A DNA stretch of 64,000 bases from Roseiflexus sp. (GTDB lineage: Bacteria; Chloroflexota; Chloroflexia; Chloroflexales; Roseiflexaceae), in assembly GCA_017743475.1 (NCBI GenBank), contig JAGHYV010000004.1:25813-89812 (forward strand), read 5' to 3'. Shown here in pieces: positions 51,881-62,778 of the stretch. A program made the translations under genes and the position numbers. Numbering within the stretch: the first letter of the stretch is position 1; every line of letters starts with the position of its first letter. The notes below the pieces were generated by a model. The model made no database searches and was not told the origin of the DNA. It saw only the letters and a program-made list of their open reading frames with translations.

Positions 51881-52812
51881 CTAGCAGGAAGACGCCATTG
51901 CCTTTGTACTGTAACTCACCTCCAGCGCAATCCCCAGCGCTTGCAGACGCTCGCGTAGCATGGCAGACGCGCTTCGGTTTCCCGCGCTGCCGCTTCCCGC
52001 TGCGCACGCTCCTCCGCTTCCATCCACGCTCACGCTTTGGCTTAACGCGTCGCTGCTTTGCGCCTTGCGCTCTTCCGCTTCCATTTGCGCTGCCGCTTCC
52101 TGCCGTGCCCGTTCTTCTGCCTCGGCATGCACTGCCACTTCGCGCCGCGCCTGTGCCGCCGCTTCTTCCGCCTGCGCTTCCGCCTTTGCCGCCTGCCCCA
52201 CTACCATCACATAGTCCCCGATCTCCCGCCCCGCCGCGTCATAGCAGACTACGTGGTCGCGCCGTATTCCCGGCCATACGTCCGCAATTGCCAGGTACAC
52301 CCGTCCCTCCGCGTCTGGTGCCTGCAACCGGTATGTCCCCGCTTCCAGACGATAGTCGAGCAGCCGTAACCGCCCGCATCTCGCTTCGCCCGTATCGTCC
52401 ACAATCACGTACTGCGCTACTCCACCCGCGCATAATGATCCACCTTGATCACCACGTCGTTCTCGCACGCATCCGGCGAAACGATGTCGATGATCAGCGC
52501 CGGGCGCGTTCGCTTGACCGCTACCTCAAATGTGCTCCAGTTGCGCCACTTGCGCACGCTGGGGATGACCATCACGTCCAGTCCGTGTGCACGCAGGTCG
52601 GGAAGGTCCCACGCAATGCGCACGTTGCTGAGCACAATCACTCGACGGGATTGCTCCAGACGCAAGCGCAGCACGGCGGTGAGGTCCATCCGGTCGGTCT
52701 CGTGGCGGTCGCTGTGCACGATAAAGTCTCCCTCTTTAGGGTGGAGCGCGTCGTCGAGGGTAAGTAGAACCTGTTTGAGATGATAGGGATTATCGGGGGT
52801 GGGACACGGCAC
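51881..52812 (-). pseudogene. Uma2 family endonuclease (DUF820), frameshifted
   Basis: RPALIIDIVSPDACENDVVIKVDHYARV|E* and, in another frame, |GVAQYVIVDDTGEARCGRLRLLDYRLEAGTY...; coiled coil also appears to switch frame downstream. Confidence 0.75.
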
Positions 52813-52920
52813 GAGGCGCCACCTATAGCAGAATGGGTCGGCTTTGGCGTCGGTGAGGGGAACCGATTGTGGCGTCGCGGTTGTCGTAGGGGATAGAATA
52901 GCACAGCATGTATCGTTACT

Positions 52921-53910
52921 TTACGGTTGGGCAACTGACTCCTCCACGCGCAGGACGAGTTTTCCAGCGTTTCGGTTCGCTTCCATAACACGGTGCGCTT
53001 CTGCGGCCTGGTGCAACGGGTAGATAGTGTCAATAACTGGACGCAACTCGCCACGCGCCAGGCGGTCGTGGGCAAACGCAACGAAATCAGCGGTGAGAGC
53101 GGTTTTCTGCGCTAATGGCATGCGACGCAGGGTTGCACCGGTCACGTGCAATCGTTTTGCTAGGATTGGTCCCAGGTCGATCTGCCCTGCCGATCCTCCC
53201 AGAAATCCGATCAACTGCAATCGTCCGTCGAGCGCCAGCGCCGCAGCATTCTGCTGCCAGTAGGGAGCACCAACGAAATCCAGCACCAGATCAACGCCGC
53301 GACCGCCAGTTGCTTCGAGTACTCGCGCCGCGAACGACTCTTCACGGTAATTGACTGCAAGTTCTGCGCCGAGTTCACGACAGAGCGCACATTTTTCCGG
53401 TGAGCCAGCAGTGGCGAAGACTCGTGCGCCAGCAACACGCGCCAGCTGGATGGCTGCGGTTCCGACGCCGCTGGCGCCAGCATGGATTAGTACTGTCTCG
53501 CCTGCCTGTAACCGCCCTAGCGTGAACAGGTTGAGGAACGCGGTCAGGAAGGCTTCCGGAATGGCAGCTGCTTCCTCGAAGGAAAGAGAATCCGGTATGC
53601 GCATAACCATGCCGACAGGCACGACTGCCAGTTCGGCATAGCCGCCGCCAGTCACCACAGCCATCACCCGATCACCGACGCGCCACGAACCGGCAGGCGT
53701 CAGTACTTCGCCTGCGAGTTCCAGCCCAAGAATGGGCGACGCACCCGGAGGTGGCGCATACACTCCGCGCCGCTGGAGCAGATCAGCGCGATTAACCGCC
53801 GTGGCGCGCACACGCACCAACACCTCGTCGGCGCCCGGAATCGGGTCAGGTGCATCGTCATACCGTAAAACATCCGGGCTGCCAGGAGCATCGAACAGAA
53901 TAGCTTTCAT
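52921..53910 (-). CDS. NAD(P)H-quinone oxidoreductase (PIG3-type MDR)
   Basis: MKAILFDAPGSPDVLRYDDAPDP, VLIHAGASGVGTAAIQLAR, GGRGVDLVLDFVGAPYW. Confidence 0.93.
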   Translation of the reverse strand: MKAILFDAPGSPDVLRYDDAPDPIPGADEVLVRVRATAVNRADLLQRRGVYAPPPGASPILGLELAGEVLTPAGSWRVGDRVMAVVTGGGYAELAVVPVGMVMRIPDSLSFEEAAAIPEAFLTAFLNLFTLGRLQAGETVLIHAGASGVGTAAIQLARVAGARVFATAGSPEKCALCRELGAELAVNYREESFAARVLEATGGRGVDLVLDFVGAPYWQQNAAALALDGRLQLIGFLGGSAGQIDLGPILAKRLHVTGATLRRMPLAQKTALTADFVAFAHDRLARGELRPVIDTIYPLHQAAEAHRVMEANRNAGKLVLRVEESVAQP

Positions 53911-54923
53911 GGCTTCTCCTCAAGTGTCTGTCCCCATTCGAGATGTTTAACCCATCGGAAGGCGTCCCGATCGCGTTTGAGTACGCGATGACGCACAATG
54001 CCGTCGCGTGACGAGATCAGGACTTCGGCATAGGCTTTATTATAGGACGGCTCAAGAATGACGCGTCCCCAGATTGGTCGTTCGGGAGGAAAACGAGCAA
54101 GTGCGGCATAACTGTACTTTGCATCCTCCCACGGCGACGGCGCGCCACGCGCGCGCCGCTGAAACTCAGGGCGGCGCAATCGTTGCGGGAAGTGACACCA
54201 GTCATCGTTGAGCGGACAGGGGAGATTGTGGGCGCATGGCGCAATGGTGATAGCGCCATTGGCGAGCAACTGGTCGCGCGCGGCACGCACAACGTTGAAA
54301 CCGCTCGGCGTACCGGGTTCGACGATCAGCAGCATACCATGCGTCATGCGCCACGCGGACGCGATAACAGCATCACGTTCCTCTGGTGGGATCTCGCCAA
54401 GGACATGCCCAAGAACGACCAGATCGAACACGCCTCTGTGCTCAATAGGAGTACTCAGGTTCCGCTGAACCCAGTGTGCATGGCGCAGTGCTGGATTCGT
54501 ACTTGCGCGCGCAAGATCGCGTCCTAGTGCAATCAGTATCGGCTCGCGCTCCCAGGCAGTGAGGTCGCGGAGCGACTGCCAGCACACGGTTGCCGCCCAC
54601 AATGCCGTGCCAGGTCCGCTTCCCATATCGAGCATGGTCTTCGGTTGCCACGACGGTGCACGCGCTGCAGCGGCATGCATCGCGCCATACAGTTGCACAT
54701 ACGTGGCAGGCATAATCAGAGCAGCATATCCAAGTGCATCAAGGCGGGTACGCACGATCGGAGCGGCGTCGGCGCTGTGGAGATTGCGGTACTGATCGCT
54801 CAACGCTCGCGCAGCGTTCAACCAGCGCGTTTCTGGTACAGCACTGAGCGCCTGCGCTATGGCATTGCGCAGCTCAGTGGGGAGCGCAATCATGCGCGGA
54901 TCAGGCGGTAGACGTTCGATCAT
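53907..54923 (-). CDS. Rsm22-like (METTL17-family) methyltransferase
   Basis: MLDMGSGPGTALWAA; IAPCAHNLPCPLNDDWCHFPQRLRRPEFQRRA Cys-rich signature. Confidence 0.85.
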   Translation of the reverse strand: MIERLPPDPRMIALPTELRNAIAQALSAVPETRWLNAARALSDQYRNLHSADAAPIVRTRLDALGYAALIMPATYVQLYGAMHAAAARAPSWQPKTMLDMGSGPGTALWAATVCWQSLRDLTAWEREPILIALGRDLARASTNPALRHAHWVQRNLSTPIEHRGVFDLVVLGHVLGEIPPEERDAVIASAWRMTHGMLLIVEPGTPSGFNVVRAARDQLLANGAITIAPCAHNLPCPLNDDWCHFPQRLRRPEFQRRARGAPSPWEDAKYSYAALARFPPERPIWGRVILEPSYNKAYAEVLISSRDGIVRHRVLKRDRDAFRWVKHLEWGQTLEEKP

Positions 54924-54983
54924 GCCTGAGTGAAGCGGGGATGCAAGGCTGTTTCGTGTGTAATTGGCTCATGCAGCGCTTAT

Positions 54984-56384
54984 TTACGCCTCGAATACTT
55001 CTTTTTCGAAGAAATGCACATCCACAGGGTATCTGCCAGTAAAACACCCATGACAGAACCCCTTGTTGGCGCTTCCTGTTGCCCGAATAAGGCCCTCCAG
55101 GCTGAGATATGCCAGACTATCGACCCCCAGATGATCGCGAATCTGCGGTAACGTCATCCGATGGGCAATCAACTCTGGATACGTCGCCATATCGACACCA
55201 AGGAAACAGGGATGTCGGATCGGCGGCGATGAGACGCGCATATGCACCTCGACTGCACCAGCATCCCGCAGCAAGCGCACAATCGGACCCGACGTATTTC
55301 CGCGCACAATACTATCATCCACCAGCACGACGCGCTTTCCTGCCAGGCTATCGCTCAGCGGGTTGAACTTCAACTGCACGCCCAGTTTGCGCAGGCGGTC
55401 ATCCGGTTGAATAAAAGTACGCCCGATATAGCGGTTCTTGATCAATCCTTCCTGGTAAGGAATGCCTGATTCTTGCGCATAGCCGATTGCAGCAGGAACC
55501 GCGCTATCCGGAACCGGAATGACAATATCCGCGTCGGCAGGCGCTTCGCGTGCCAGTTCACGTCCGGCAGCAACACGCGCGGCGTGCAGTGTCTGGCCAT
55601 CGATGATGCTGTCGGGACGGGCAAAGTAGATATACTCGAAGAGGCACATCGCCCGTTGCGGCGCAGGTGAATGCGCAATCGTACGTGGACCACGCTCATC
55701 AAATGCCATAATCTCGCCAGGTGCAAGTTCACGTTCCAGGGTAGCGCCAATGGTTGCCAGCGCGCAACTCTCCGACGCCACCACCCATCCGCCATTTCCG
55801 AGATACCCGTAGCAGAGCGGGTGCAGCCCCCACGGGTCACGCACGGCATAGAGGGTGTCGCGCGTCAAAACAGTGAGACAGTAGGCGCCTTCGGCGCGGC
55901 TCATAAAGACACGCAGTTTCTCTTCCCACGTGCGACCCTCGCCGCCAGCCAGCATCTGGATAATCACTTCGCTGTCGCTCGACGAGGTCAAACCAACGCC
56001 CCGCTGCAACAACTCGCGCCGCAATTGCGGCGCATTTGTCAGATTTCCGTTATGACCGACTGCCAGAGGACCTAGTGCGCTCTCGACAACAAAAGGTTGC
56101 GCATTTTGCAGGCGTGAAGAGCCGGTTGTGGAATAGCGAGTATGCCCGATAGCAATATGCCCCTTGAGTGGGCGCAGTTTCTCTTCGTTGAACACCTGTG
56201 CAACCAGACCCATCTCCTTGTGAAGATGGATGCGTCGTCCATCAGATACGGCAATGCCAGCGCTCTCCTGACCTCGATGTTGCAACGCATAGAGACCGAA
56301 AAATGTCAGGCGCGCCACATCCTCGTGCGGTGCGTAAATGCCAAAGATGCCGCACTTATGCTCTGGCCTGTCGCCCCTTGCCAT
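54984..56384 (-). CDS. purF: Amidophosphoribosyltransferase
   Basis: MARGDRPEHK-CGIFGIYAPHEDVARLTFFGLYALQHRGQESAGIAV; VVLVDDSIVRGNTSGPIV. Confidence 0.96.
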   Translation of the reverse strand: MARGDRPEHKCGIFGIYAPHEDVARLTFFGLYALQHRGQESAGIAVSDGRRIHLHKEMGLVAQVFNEEKLRPLKGHIAIGHTRYSTTGSSRLQNAQPFVVESALGPLAVGHNGNLTNAPQLRRELLQRGVGLTSSSDSEVIIQMLAGGEGRTWEEKLRVFMSRAEGAYCLTVLTRDTLYAVRDPWGLHPLCYGYLGNGGWVVASESCALATIGATLERELAPGEIMAFDERGPRTIAHSPAPQRAMCLFEYIYFARPDSIIDGQTLHAARVAAGRELAREAPADADIVIPVPDSAVPAAIGYAQESGIPYQEGLIKNRYIGRTFIQPDDRLRKLGVQLKFNPLSDSLAGKRVVLVDDSIVRGNTSGPIVRLLRDAGAVEVHMRVSSPPIRHPCFLGVDMATYPELIAHRMTLPQIRDHLGVDSLAYLSLEGLIRATGSANKGFCHGCFTGRYPVDVHFFEKEVFEA

Positions 56385-56620
56385 GAGATGACTCCTGATG
56401 CTGGCTTCCCCGGCGGTTGTTGTTTTAACGATGGAGCGCCGACGCGGACCGGAACTTCGCGCCAGGGGTATGTATCGCCGCGACCTGCGCATAGGTATTA
56501 TACCGCAATACATGCGAGAACATACGATCCGGGGCGGTTTGTGATAGAGCGATATTGCGTTCTTTGCCGCATTTGCCATCCTGTACAATAGACAGGGGGT
56601 GTGCCACTGTGCAGGAGCGT

Positions 56621-57643
56621 ATGATGACATCGACACGCGCAAATGCTATCGAAGCCACGAATGTCAGTCTGGTTTTTGGCGAGCATGCTGGCGTCTTCGA
56701 TCAGACGTACCGTGTGCCCGAAGGAACAATCCTTGGGCTGATTGGACCGAGTGGCTGCGGCAAGACCACGACCGTCCGCCTGGCGTTGGGTCTCTACCGA
56801 CCGCAGACGGGAACCATTCGCGTTCTTGGCGCCGATCCAGCGACATTCCGTGCCGAACATCGGGCACGCATTGGCTACATCCCGCAACAGTTCGTGCTCT
56901 ACCCCAATCTGAGCGTCGCGGAAAATGCAGAGTTCATTGCATCACTGTACGGCATGCGCAGTCACCAGATCCGCAGGCGTCTCGATGAACTGCTCGAATT
57001 CGTCGATCTTGCCGCTGCGCGCAACCGACTAGGACGTCAGCTATCGGGCGGGATGCAGCGCCGTTTGATGCTGGTTGGCGCGTTGATGCACAACCCTGAT
57101 CTGCTGTTTGCCGATGAACCAACGGCAGGCATCGACCCGGTGCTGCGCGGGCGATTCTGGGAGTATTTCCGCACCCTGCGTGACGAAGGGCGCACCCTGC
57201 TGATTACAACCCAGATCGTCAGCGAAGCGATGTACTGCGACTATGTCGCTGTCATGCGGCAAGGGCGCCTGCTTGCGATTGATACGCCCCAGAACCTCAA
57301 ACGACGCGCATTAGGCGGCGAGATCATCCACCTGACGCTGGCGAATCCGGCGAATCTGGCAAAGGCGATTGGGGCGCTACGCCGTTATCCACACGTCAAA
57401 GAAGTTCGGCATGTGCCAGAGTCGGATCGTGAACTCTACGTCACCGTTGATGATGCTGGCGACTGGCTTCCGGAGGTGCTCAATGTGCTGGAAGACCCGC
57501 AGGGTCCCAATATCGTCGTCGAAAGCGCCGAAGAACTGGCATTGACATTCGATGATGTCTTCATCCGCATCATTCGACAGTGGGAAGCGCAACCGGAGGA
57601 TCAAACCGCAGATGCGATCATCGGGGGAGAACAGCATGGATAG
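56621..57643 (+). CDS. ABC transporter ATP-binding protein
   Basis: LIGPSGCGKTTTVRLALGLYRPQTG, LSGGMQRRLMLVGALMHNPDLLFADEP. Confidence 0.95.
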   Translation: MMTSTRANAIEATNVSLVFGEHAGVFDQTYRVPEGTILGLIGPSGCGKTTTVRLALGLYRPQTGTIRVLGADPATFRAEHRARIGYIPQQFVLYPNLSVAENAEFIASLYGMRSHQIRRRLDELLEFVDLAAARNRLGRQLSGGMQRRLMLVGALMHNPDLLFADEPTAGIDPVLRGRFWEYFRTLRDEGRTLLITTQIVSEAMYCDYVAVMRQGRLLAIDTPQNLKRRALGGEIIHLTLANPANLAKAIGALRRYPHVKEVRHVPESDRELYVTVDDAGDWLPEVLNVLEDPQGPNIVVESAEELALTFDDVFIRIIRQWEAQPEDQTADAIIGGEQHG

Positions 57644-59207
57644 TGCATCGCCAGTACGACCGACACAACGTTCTCAAACCACATCGCGTTCATCCGACGG
57701 GTTATCACAGTGGTTCATTCGCATCCGCGCCTACTTTCTGAAAGAAATCCGCGAAATCCGGCGTCAACCGCTCCTGATTATCAGCCTGATCGCCGGTCCC
57801 CTGCTGGTACTGGTTCTGTTTGGCATCGGTTTTGTCAACAGCAATCCGGTACTGCGGACGGCGCTCATCCTGCCGGATGATCTGCCGGACGATGTGCGCA
57901 CCCGACTGGTGAGCCTGATCGGTCTCAACTTTCAGATCACCAACCGCACATACACGCTATCTGAGGCGCGCACAGCCCTGGAGCACGGCGATCTCGATGT
58001 GGTGCAGGTGATTCCCGATGATATGTTTGGCAAACTGCAGCGCAGCGAACACCCAACGATCCTGGTCTACTCCAATGCCATCAATCCACTGGTCGAGGGA
58101 TGGGTTCAGTACCTGGCATACGCGCAGGTCAACGAGATCAACAAAGCGTTGCTCATCGAGCAGACTCGTCTGGCGCAACAACAGGCGCGCGAAATAGGGG
58201 TGCGCATTGCGCTTGGAGCGGACCGTCTGACCGAACTCGAACGCGAGGTGAGTCGCGCTGAACAGGAAGCGATTCGTCAGGAATTGCGCGCCCTGCGCGC
58301 ATTCCTCGAGCAGTTTCGCGCAACGATACCGCTGGAGAACCTGTTTGCCGGTCGGAGCGAGGATATCGAACAGGTGCGCATGCGCACCGACGATGCGATC
58401 CGCGCGCTCGACGACGTTGACGCAGTCCTGGCGTCGGGAAACATCGAAGAGGGACTGAAGGAACTGCGCGACACAAAGGAATTGTTGACCCTGCTCGACC
58501 AGCAGATCACGATTTTTATCAGCATCGCGCCGGAGACGATCGTCTCGCCTGTGCAACAGCGATATCAGAACATTCGCACCGAAGCGAGCGGTGAGGCAAG
58601 CGGCGCTTATCCGGCAGTGGTATACTATGCACCAGGCGTCCTGGCGCTCCTGGTGCAGCACACGGCAGTGTCGCTCGGTGCGCTGGCGCTTGTGCGCGAA
58701 CGAATGATGGGAGCGTTCGAGTTGTTCCGCGTTTCGCCCGCCAATATGGTGCAACTGCTGATCGGCAAATATCTCGGCTATACCGTTTTTATTGCCCTTG
58801 CATCAGTTGCGCTCGCGGCAGCAATGCGTCTGCTGGGAGTGCCGCTCCTGGGGAGCTGGTTCCTGTTTGCGCTCCTGCTCCTGTTGCTCACTATTGCATC
58901 ATTGGGAGTTGGATTTCTCATCTCGACCGTCGCCGGATCGGATAGCCAGGCAATCCAGTTTGCGATGATCAGTCTGCTGTTATCGATCTTCTTTAGCGGG
59001 TTCTTCATCAGTCGCGACAGTTTTGCGGCATGGGTTGCGCCGATCATCGCACTTATTCCGATGAGCCATGGGGTTGAAGGATTCCAGGATGTGATGCTAC
59101 GCGGCATTCCGCCCGATCCGGAGGTCTGGATTGAATTGGGCGCCATTGCAGCAGCGACGTTTGGATTGGTGACCTTCCTGACGCAGCGACAGTTCCGTCG
59201 CGCATAA
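57636..59207 (+). CDS. ABC-2 type transporter permease
   Basis: N-terminal TM, long extracytoplasmic domain, C-terminal TM block; overlaps ATPase gene by 8 bp. Confidence 0.92.
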   Translation: MDSASPVRPTQRSQTTSRSSDGLSQWFIRIRAYFLKEIREIRRQPLLIISLIAGPLLVLVLFGIGFVNSNPVLRTALILPDDLPDDVRTRLVSLIGLNFQITNRTYTLSEARTALEHGDLDVVQVIPDDMFGKLQRSEHPTILVYSNAINPLVEGWVQYLAYAQVNEINKALLIEQTRLAQQQAREIGVRIALGADRLTELEREVSRAEQEAIRQELRALRAFLEQFRATIPLENLFAGRSEDIEQVRMRTDDAIRALDDVDAVLASGNIEEGLKELRDTKELLTLLDQQITIFISIAPETIVSPVQQRYQNIRTEASGEASGAYPAVVYYAPGVLALLVQHTAVSLGALALVRERMMGAFELFRVSPANMVQLLIGKYLGYTVFIALASVALAAAMRLLGVPLLGSWFLFALLLLLLTIASLGVGFLISTVAGSDSQAIQFAMISLLLSIFFSGFFISRDSFAAWVAPIIALIPMSHGVEGFQDVMLRGIPPDPEVWIELGAIAAATFGLVTFLTQRQFRRA

Positions 59208-59360
59208 TGTCCACATGGGTCGATTTCTGAAAACAACCCGCGTCCACGCACGATGAAGAATCGCCAGTCAAGTCGTCAACTGATCGTCGCCGATTCTTCG
59301 ACAGGAGAACAGGAAGCCGGTTGCGATCAACAGGCGAAACAACACTAGAAGGAAACGAAT

Positions 59361-60053
59361 ATGTTCAGCCCGCTCTATCTGATCGTCATGCTGCTCGGTG
59401 CAGGCATTACGCTGTGGGCGCAGTGGAAAGTGCAGTCTACGTACAAGAAATATGCGCAGGTACGCAATGTGCGCAATATGACCGGTCTCGATGTGGCGCG
59501 CGTGCTGATGCGCAACGAAGGTCTCGATCACGTGCGCATCGAGCAGATCGGCGGCGAATTGACCGATCACTACGACCCTCGCGCGAAAGCGATGCGTCTC
59601 TCTGCCGGTTCAATCGCCCACCCTTCCGTTGCGGCGATGGCAGTCGTCGCCCATGAGTTGGGACACGCGCTCCAGGATCAGCAGGGGTATGCCTGGTTGC
59701 GGGTGCGCTCTGGAATTGTGGGCATTGTCAATGCTGGCTCACAACTTGGTAGTCTGCTCCTGATTACCGGGCTGGTGCTCGGCACATTTTCGCGGGCAGG
59801 TCTGGCGATTGCGTGGATCGGTGTGCTGCTGATGAGCGGCGGCGCCATTTTCAGCCTGGTGACGCTGCCGGTGGAGTTCGACGCCAGCGCCCGCGCACGT
59901 GCAATGCTCGAACGGTATGGTCTGGTTACCCGACAGGAGGCGGAAGGCGTCAAAGCTGTGCTCGATGCGGCTGCGCTGACGTATGTCGCTGCCGCTGCCA
60001 CCGCTATTCTGCAAATGCTGTACTACGTTTCGCTCCTTGTGCGGCGGCGTTAG
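59361..60053 (+). CDS. YugP-like neutral zinc metallopeptidase
   Basis: MAVVAHELGHALQDQQGYAWLRVRSGIVGIV (HEXXH); membrane helices. Confidence 0.93.
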   Translation: MFSPLYLIVMLLGAGITLWAQWKVQSTYKKYAQVRNVRNMTGLDVARVLMRNEGLDHVRIEQIGGELTDHYDPRAKAMRLSAGSIAHPSVAAMAVVAHELGHALQDQQGYAWLRVRSGIVGIVNAGSQLGSLLLITGLVLGTFSRAGLAIAWIGVLLMSGGAIFSLVTLPVEFDASARARAMLERYGLVTRQEAEGVKAVLDAAALTYVAAAATAILQMLYYVSLLVRRR

Positions 60054-60109
60054 CACATTTTACGGCGCGGATGGAGCGTCGCCTGGCAGCGTCTGATCTG
60101 GCAGCCAGT

Positions 60110-62506
60110 TCATCCAACGCACGATTGCGGCATATGCGGTCGCGCTGCCAGCAATCCAGTCATGGTATCGGCATCGGCAGCGCGCCCGAACAACCATCCC
60201 TGGGCATACGGACACCTGAGCTGGAGGAGCGCTGCGCGTTGCTCTTCGGTTTCCACCCCCTCGGCGACCACGCACAACTGCAACTCCCGGGCAAGCGTGA
60301 TGACAGCACGTATGATCATCGCCGCGTGCGGATCGTGCATCATTGACCGGACAAACGATCGATCGATCTTGACCCCGTCTACTGGCAGACGTGCCAGATG
60401 GCTGAGCGACGAATACCCGGTACCAAAATCGTCCAGCATCACACGCACACCTAGCGCCTTAATCGGAAGCAACTGTGACAGAACCAGATCGAGATCGTTC
60501 ATTGCTGCCTTCTCGGTGATTTCGATGGTCAACGCCGCGCCGGGCAGATTCTGCTGACGCAACACCTGTTCCACCTGCGTGAGCAGATCGGCCTGATCGA
60601 GGTGCTGGCTGTGGATATTGACGCTAATCGGAATATCGGCAACCGCGCCAAACCGGTCGCGCCAGCAGCGCGCCTGACGGCAGACTTCGGAGATGCTCCA
60701 GTTGCCGAGCGTCGGGACGAGGTCGGCTTCCTCGGCAATCGGCAAGAAACTATCGGGGAACAGCAAGCCATGGCGCGGGTGTCGCCAGCGCATAAGCGCT
60801 TCGAAACCGCATATCTCACCGCTGCACAGATCGACAATCGGTTGATAGTGCATCTCCAGCGTCTGATGCTGTACAGCCTGGCGCAGATCAATTTCGAGTT
60901 GCAATTGCCGCGCAGCCTCTGTATGCATCGCTTCCTCGAACATGACAATCCGTGATCGCCCACGCGCCTTCGCCTGATGTAATGCCGTATCAGCATTGTG
61001 CAGCAGCGTCATCGCATCACTCGCCCGACCATCATCGACAGCAATGCCGATACTGACGCCGACAGTCAACGAATGATCCCGGACCATGACTGGATGGCTC
61101 AGCGTATGTTGAATACGCTGCGCAACACGCCAGATATCCTCTACCGATCCTGGCATGTCGATCACCACGGCAAATTCATCGCCGCTGAAACGGGCCACCG
61201 TATCGCTAGGTCGGGTGATGTGCTTCAATCGTCCCGCAACAGCGATCAACAGCTCATCGCCAACGGCGTGCCCCAGACTATCGTTGATCTGTTTGAAACG
61301 ATCCAGATTGATCAACAAGACGCCACACGGTAGCGACCGTCCTTGATTCCGCCGGTCTAACGCCTGTTGCAACCGGTCGATCAGCAATGTCCGGTTCGCC
61401 AGACCGGTGAGCGGATCGTGTGATGAAAGATACGCCAGGCGAGCTTCGGTCAATTTTCGCTGCGTCATGTCGGTATGCACGGCAATCAGGGCAACCGCCT
61501 GTCCAGCAGAGTTCAGTACCGGATCGAGATTCACATGTACACTAAGCGTATTGCCATGACGATCAATCAGGCGCATCTCACCACGGTACGACTGACCGTT
61601 GCATACCGCTGCCAGCGCTGCGCGCGCCATGCCGGGATCGCGATACAGGCGCAGCAATCCGCCCGCCGCCCGCAGATCATCGAGCGTCAGGCCAACCATG
61701 GTCTGGAAGGCAGGGTTCTGATAGTGCGGAATACCGTCGAGATCGGCAATGACGATGCCATCGCTAGTGCTGGAAATGGCCGCCATCATCAGGCGCAGAT
61801 CGACATCGATGCGATGCTGCCGCGACGCTGCGCGCAAGATTGCCAGGTAGGCATCATCTGAATGCTCATCAAGCACGTGGAGCAAAAACAGCTCTGCTGT
61901 AATCGGCTCGCCATTACGCTGCGGAATCTCAATTGTAGTCACCAGGTTCGAGACAATCGGCGTCCCAAACGGCTCGCCGATCAACTGCCCGGTCAGATTG
62001 CCGAACAAAGTGACTGCCGCCGGGTTTGCCTGCGTAATCCGTCCGTCACGAGCGATCAGCAGTGCTGGATTGCTGCTCCGCAGTACCAGCTCCTTTAATG
62101 AAACCGGTTGATCCCGATGCGCATCTACATCTAGATGATGTGCCACCGCGCTGCGCATGCGGCTGATCAGCACATTGGCTGCAGCGTCAGAACTGATCAC
62201 ATTGTGCGCACCGGCGGCTAGCGCTGCTGGAGCGCGCGAATCAATATCGCCGACCACCAGCGCTAGAATTGGCACATGGGGAGCAATTGCTACAATCGAG
62301 GCGATCAGTTCCAGGGGAACTTCGGGAAATGGGCTGATGTCGAGCAGGGCTGCATCGGCGCGGGAGACGAGCAATGTTTGCAACGCCTGTTCGGGAGAGA
62401 CGTGTTCCAGTGTGATTGCAAGATCACCGAACACTGACCGTATCCTGCCTGCGACATCATCATTCTGGGCAATCAACAGCACTCTAAGGGGCATCTTATC
62501 ATTCAT
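60110..62506 (-). CDS. PAS-GGDEF-EAL protein with N-terminal receiver-like domain
   Basis: RFSGDEFAVVID (GGDEF variant), GFEALMRWRHP (EAL), DDFGTGYSSLSHLARLPVDGVKIDRSFV. Confidence 0.94.
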   Translation of the reverse strand: MNDKMPLRVLLIAQNDDVAGRIRSVFGDLAITLEHVSPEQALQTLLVSRADAALLDISPFPEVPLELIASIVAIAPHVPILALVVGDIDSRAPAALAAGAHNVISSDAAANVLISRMRSAVAHHLDVDAHRDQPVSLKELVLRSSNPALLIARDGRITQANPAAVTLFGNLTGQLIGEPFGTPIVSNLVTTIEIPQRNGEPITAELFLLHVLDEHSDDAYLAILRAASRQHRIDVDLRLMMAAISSTSDGIVIADLDGIPHYQNPAFQTMVGLTLDDLRAAGGLLRLYRDPGMARAALAAVCNGQSYRGEMRLIDRHGNTLSVHVNLDPVLNSAGQAVALIAVHTDMTQRKLTEARLAYLSSHDPLTGLANRTLLIDRLQQALDRRNQGRSLPCGVLLINLDRFKQINDSLGHAVGDELLIAVAGRLKHITRPSDTVARFSGDEFAVVIDMPGSVEDIWRVAQRIQHTLSHPVMVRDHSLTVGVSIGIAVDDGRASDAMTLLHNADTALHQAKARGRSRIVMFEEAMHTEAARQLQLEIDLRQAVQHQTLEMHYQPIVDLCSGEICGFEALMRWRHPRHGLLFPDSFLPIAEEADLVPTLGNWSISEVCRQARCWRDRFGAVADIPISVNIHSQHLDQADLLTQVEQVLRQQNLPGAALTIEITEKAAMNDLDLVLSQLLPIKALGVRVMLDDFGTGYSSLSHLARLPVDGVKIDRSFVRSMMHDPHAAMIIRAVITLARELQLCVVAEGVETEEQRAALLQLRCPYAQGWLFGRAADADTMTGLLAARPHMPQSCVG

Positions 62507-62702
62507 AACGCATCGTATTTGTCAGGAAGCATGGCATAGACCGACGAAGCGACGGACGCCCTCTCATAGCAGCGCTGCAAGCACGATGTTGCCTACGTGC
62601 ATAGCCCTGTATTGCTATCAGGGTTGCAGGCAGGGATAGGTTATACAAGAGCATGTGCTGCAATGAATTGCAGGAACAGGCATCATTCGGTAATGAGGAG
62701 AA

Positions 62703-62778
62703 TGGCGGTCCAGGAGGGACTCGAACCCCCAACACCCAGTTCCGAAGACTGGTGCTCTATCCATTGAGCTACTGGACC
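62703..62778 (-). tRNA. tRNA-Arg (anticodon UCG)
   Basis: GGTCCAGTAGCTCAATGGATAGAGCACCAGTCTTCGGAACTGGGTGTTGGGGGTTCGAGTCCCTCCTGGACCGCCA folds as a complete cloverleaf with encoded CCA. Confidence 0.95.

Noticed and set aside
56385-56642. 86-aa N-terminal extension of PurF in the ORF track
   Set aside because: PurF starts a short propeptide before CGIFG; upstream residues lack homology and the region is the divergent promoter for the ABC genes.
60110-62506. GGDEF variant SGDEF as a degenerate, inactive cyclase
   Set aside because: SGDEF can be tolerated in active enzymes; sequence alone cannot decide.
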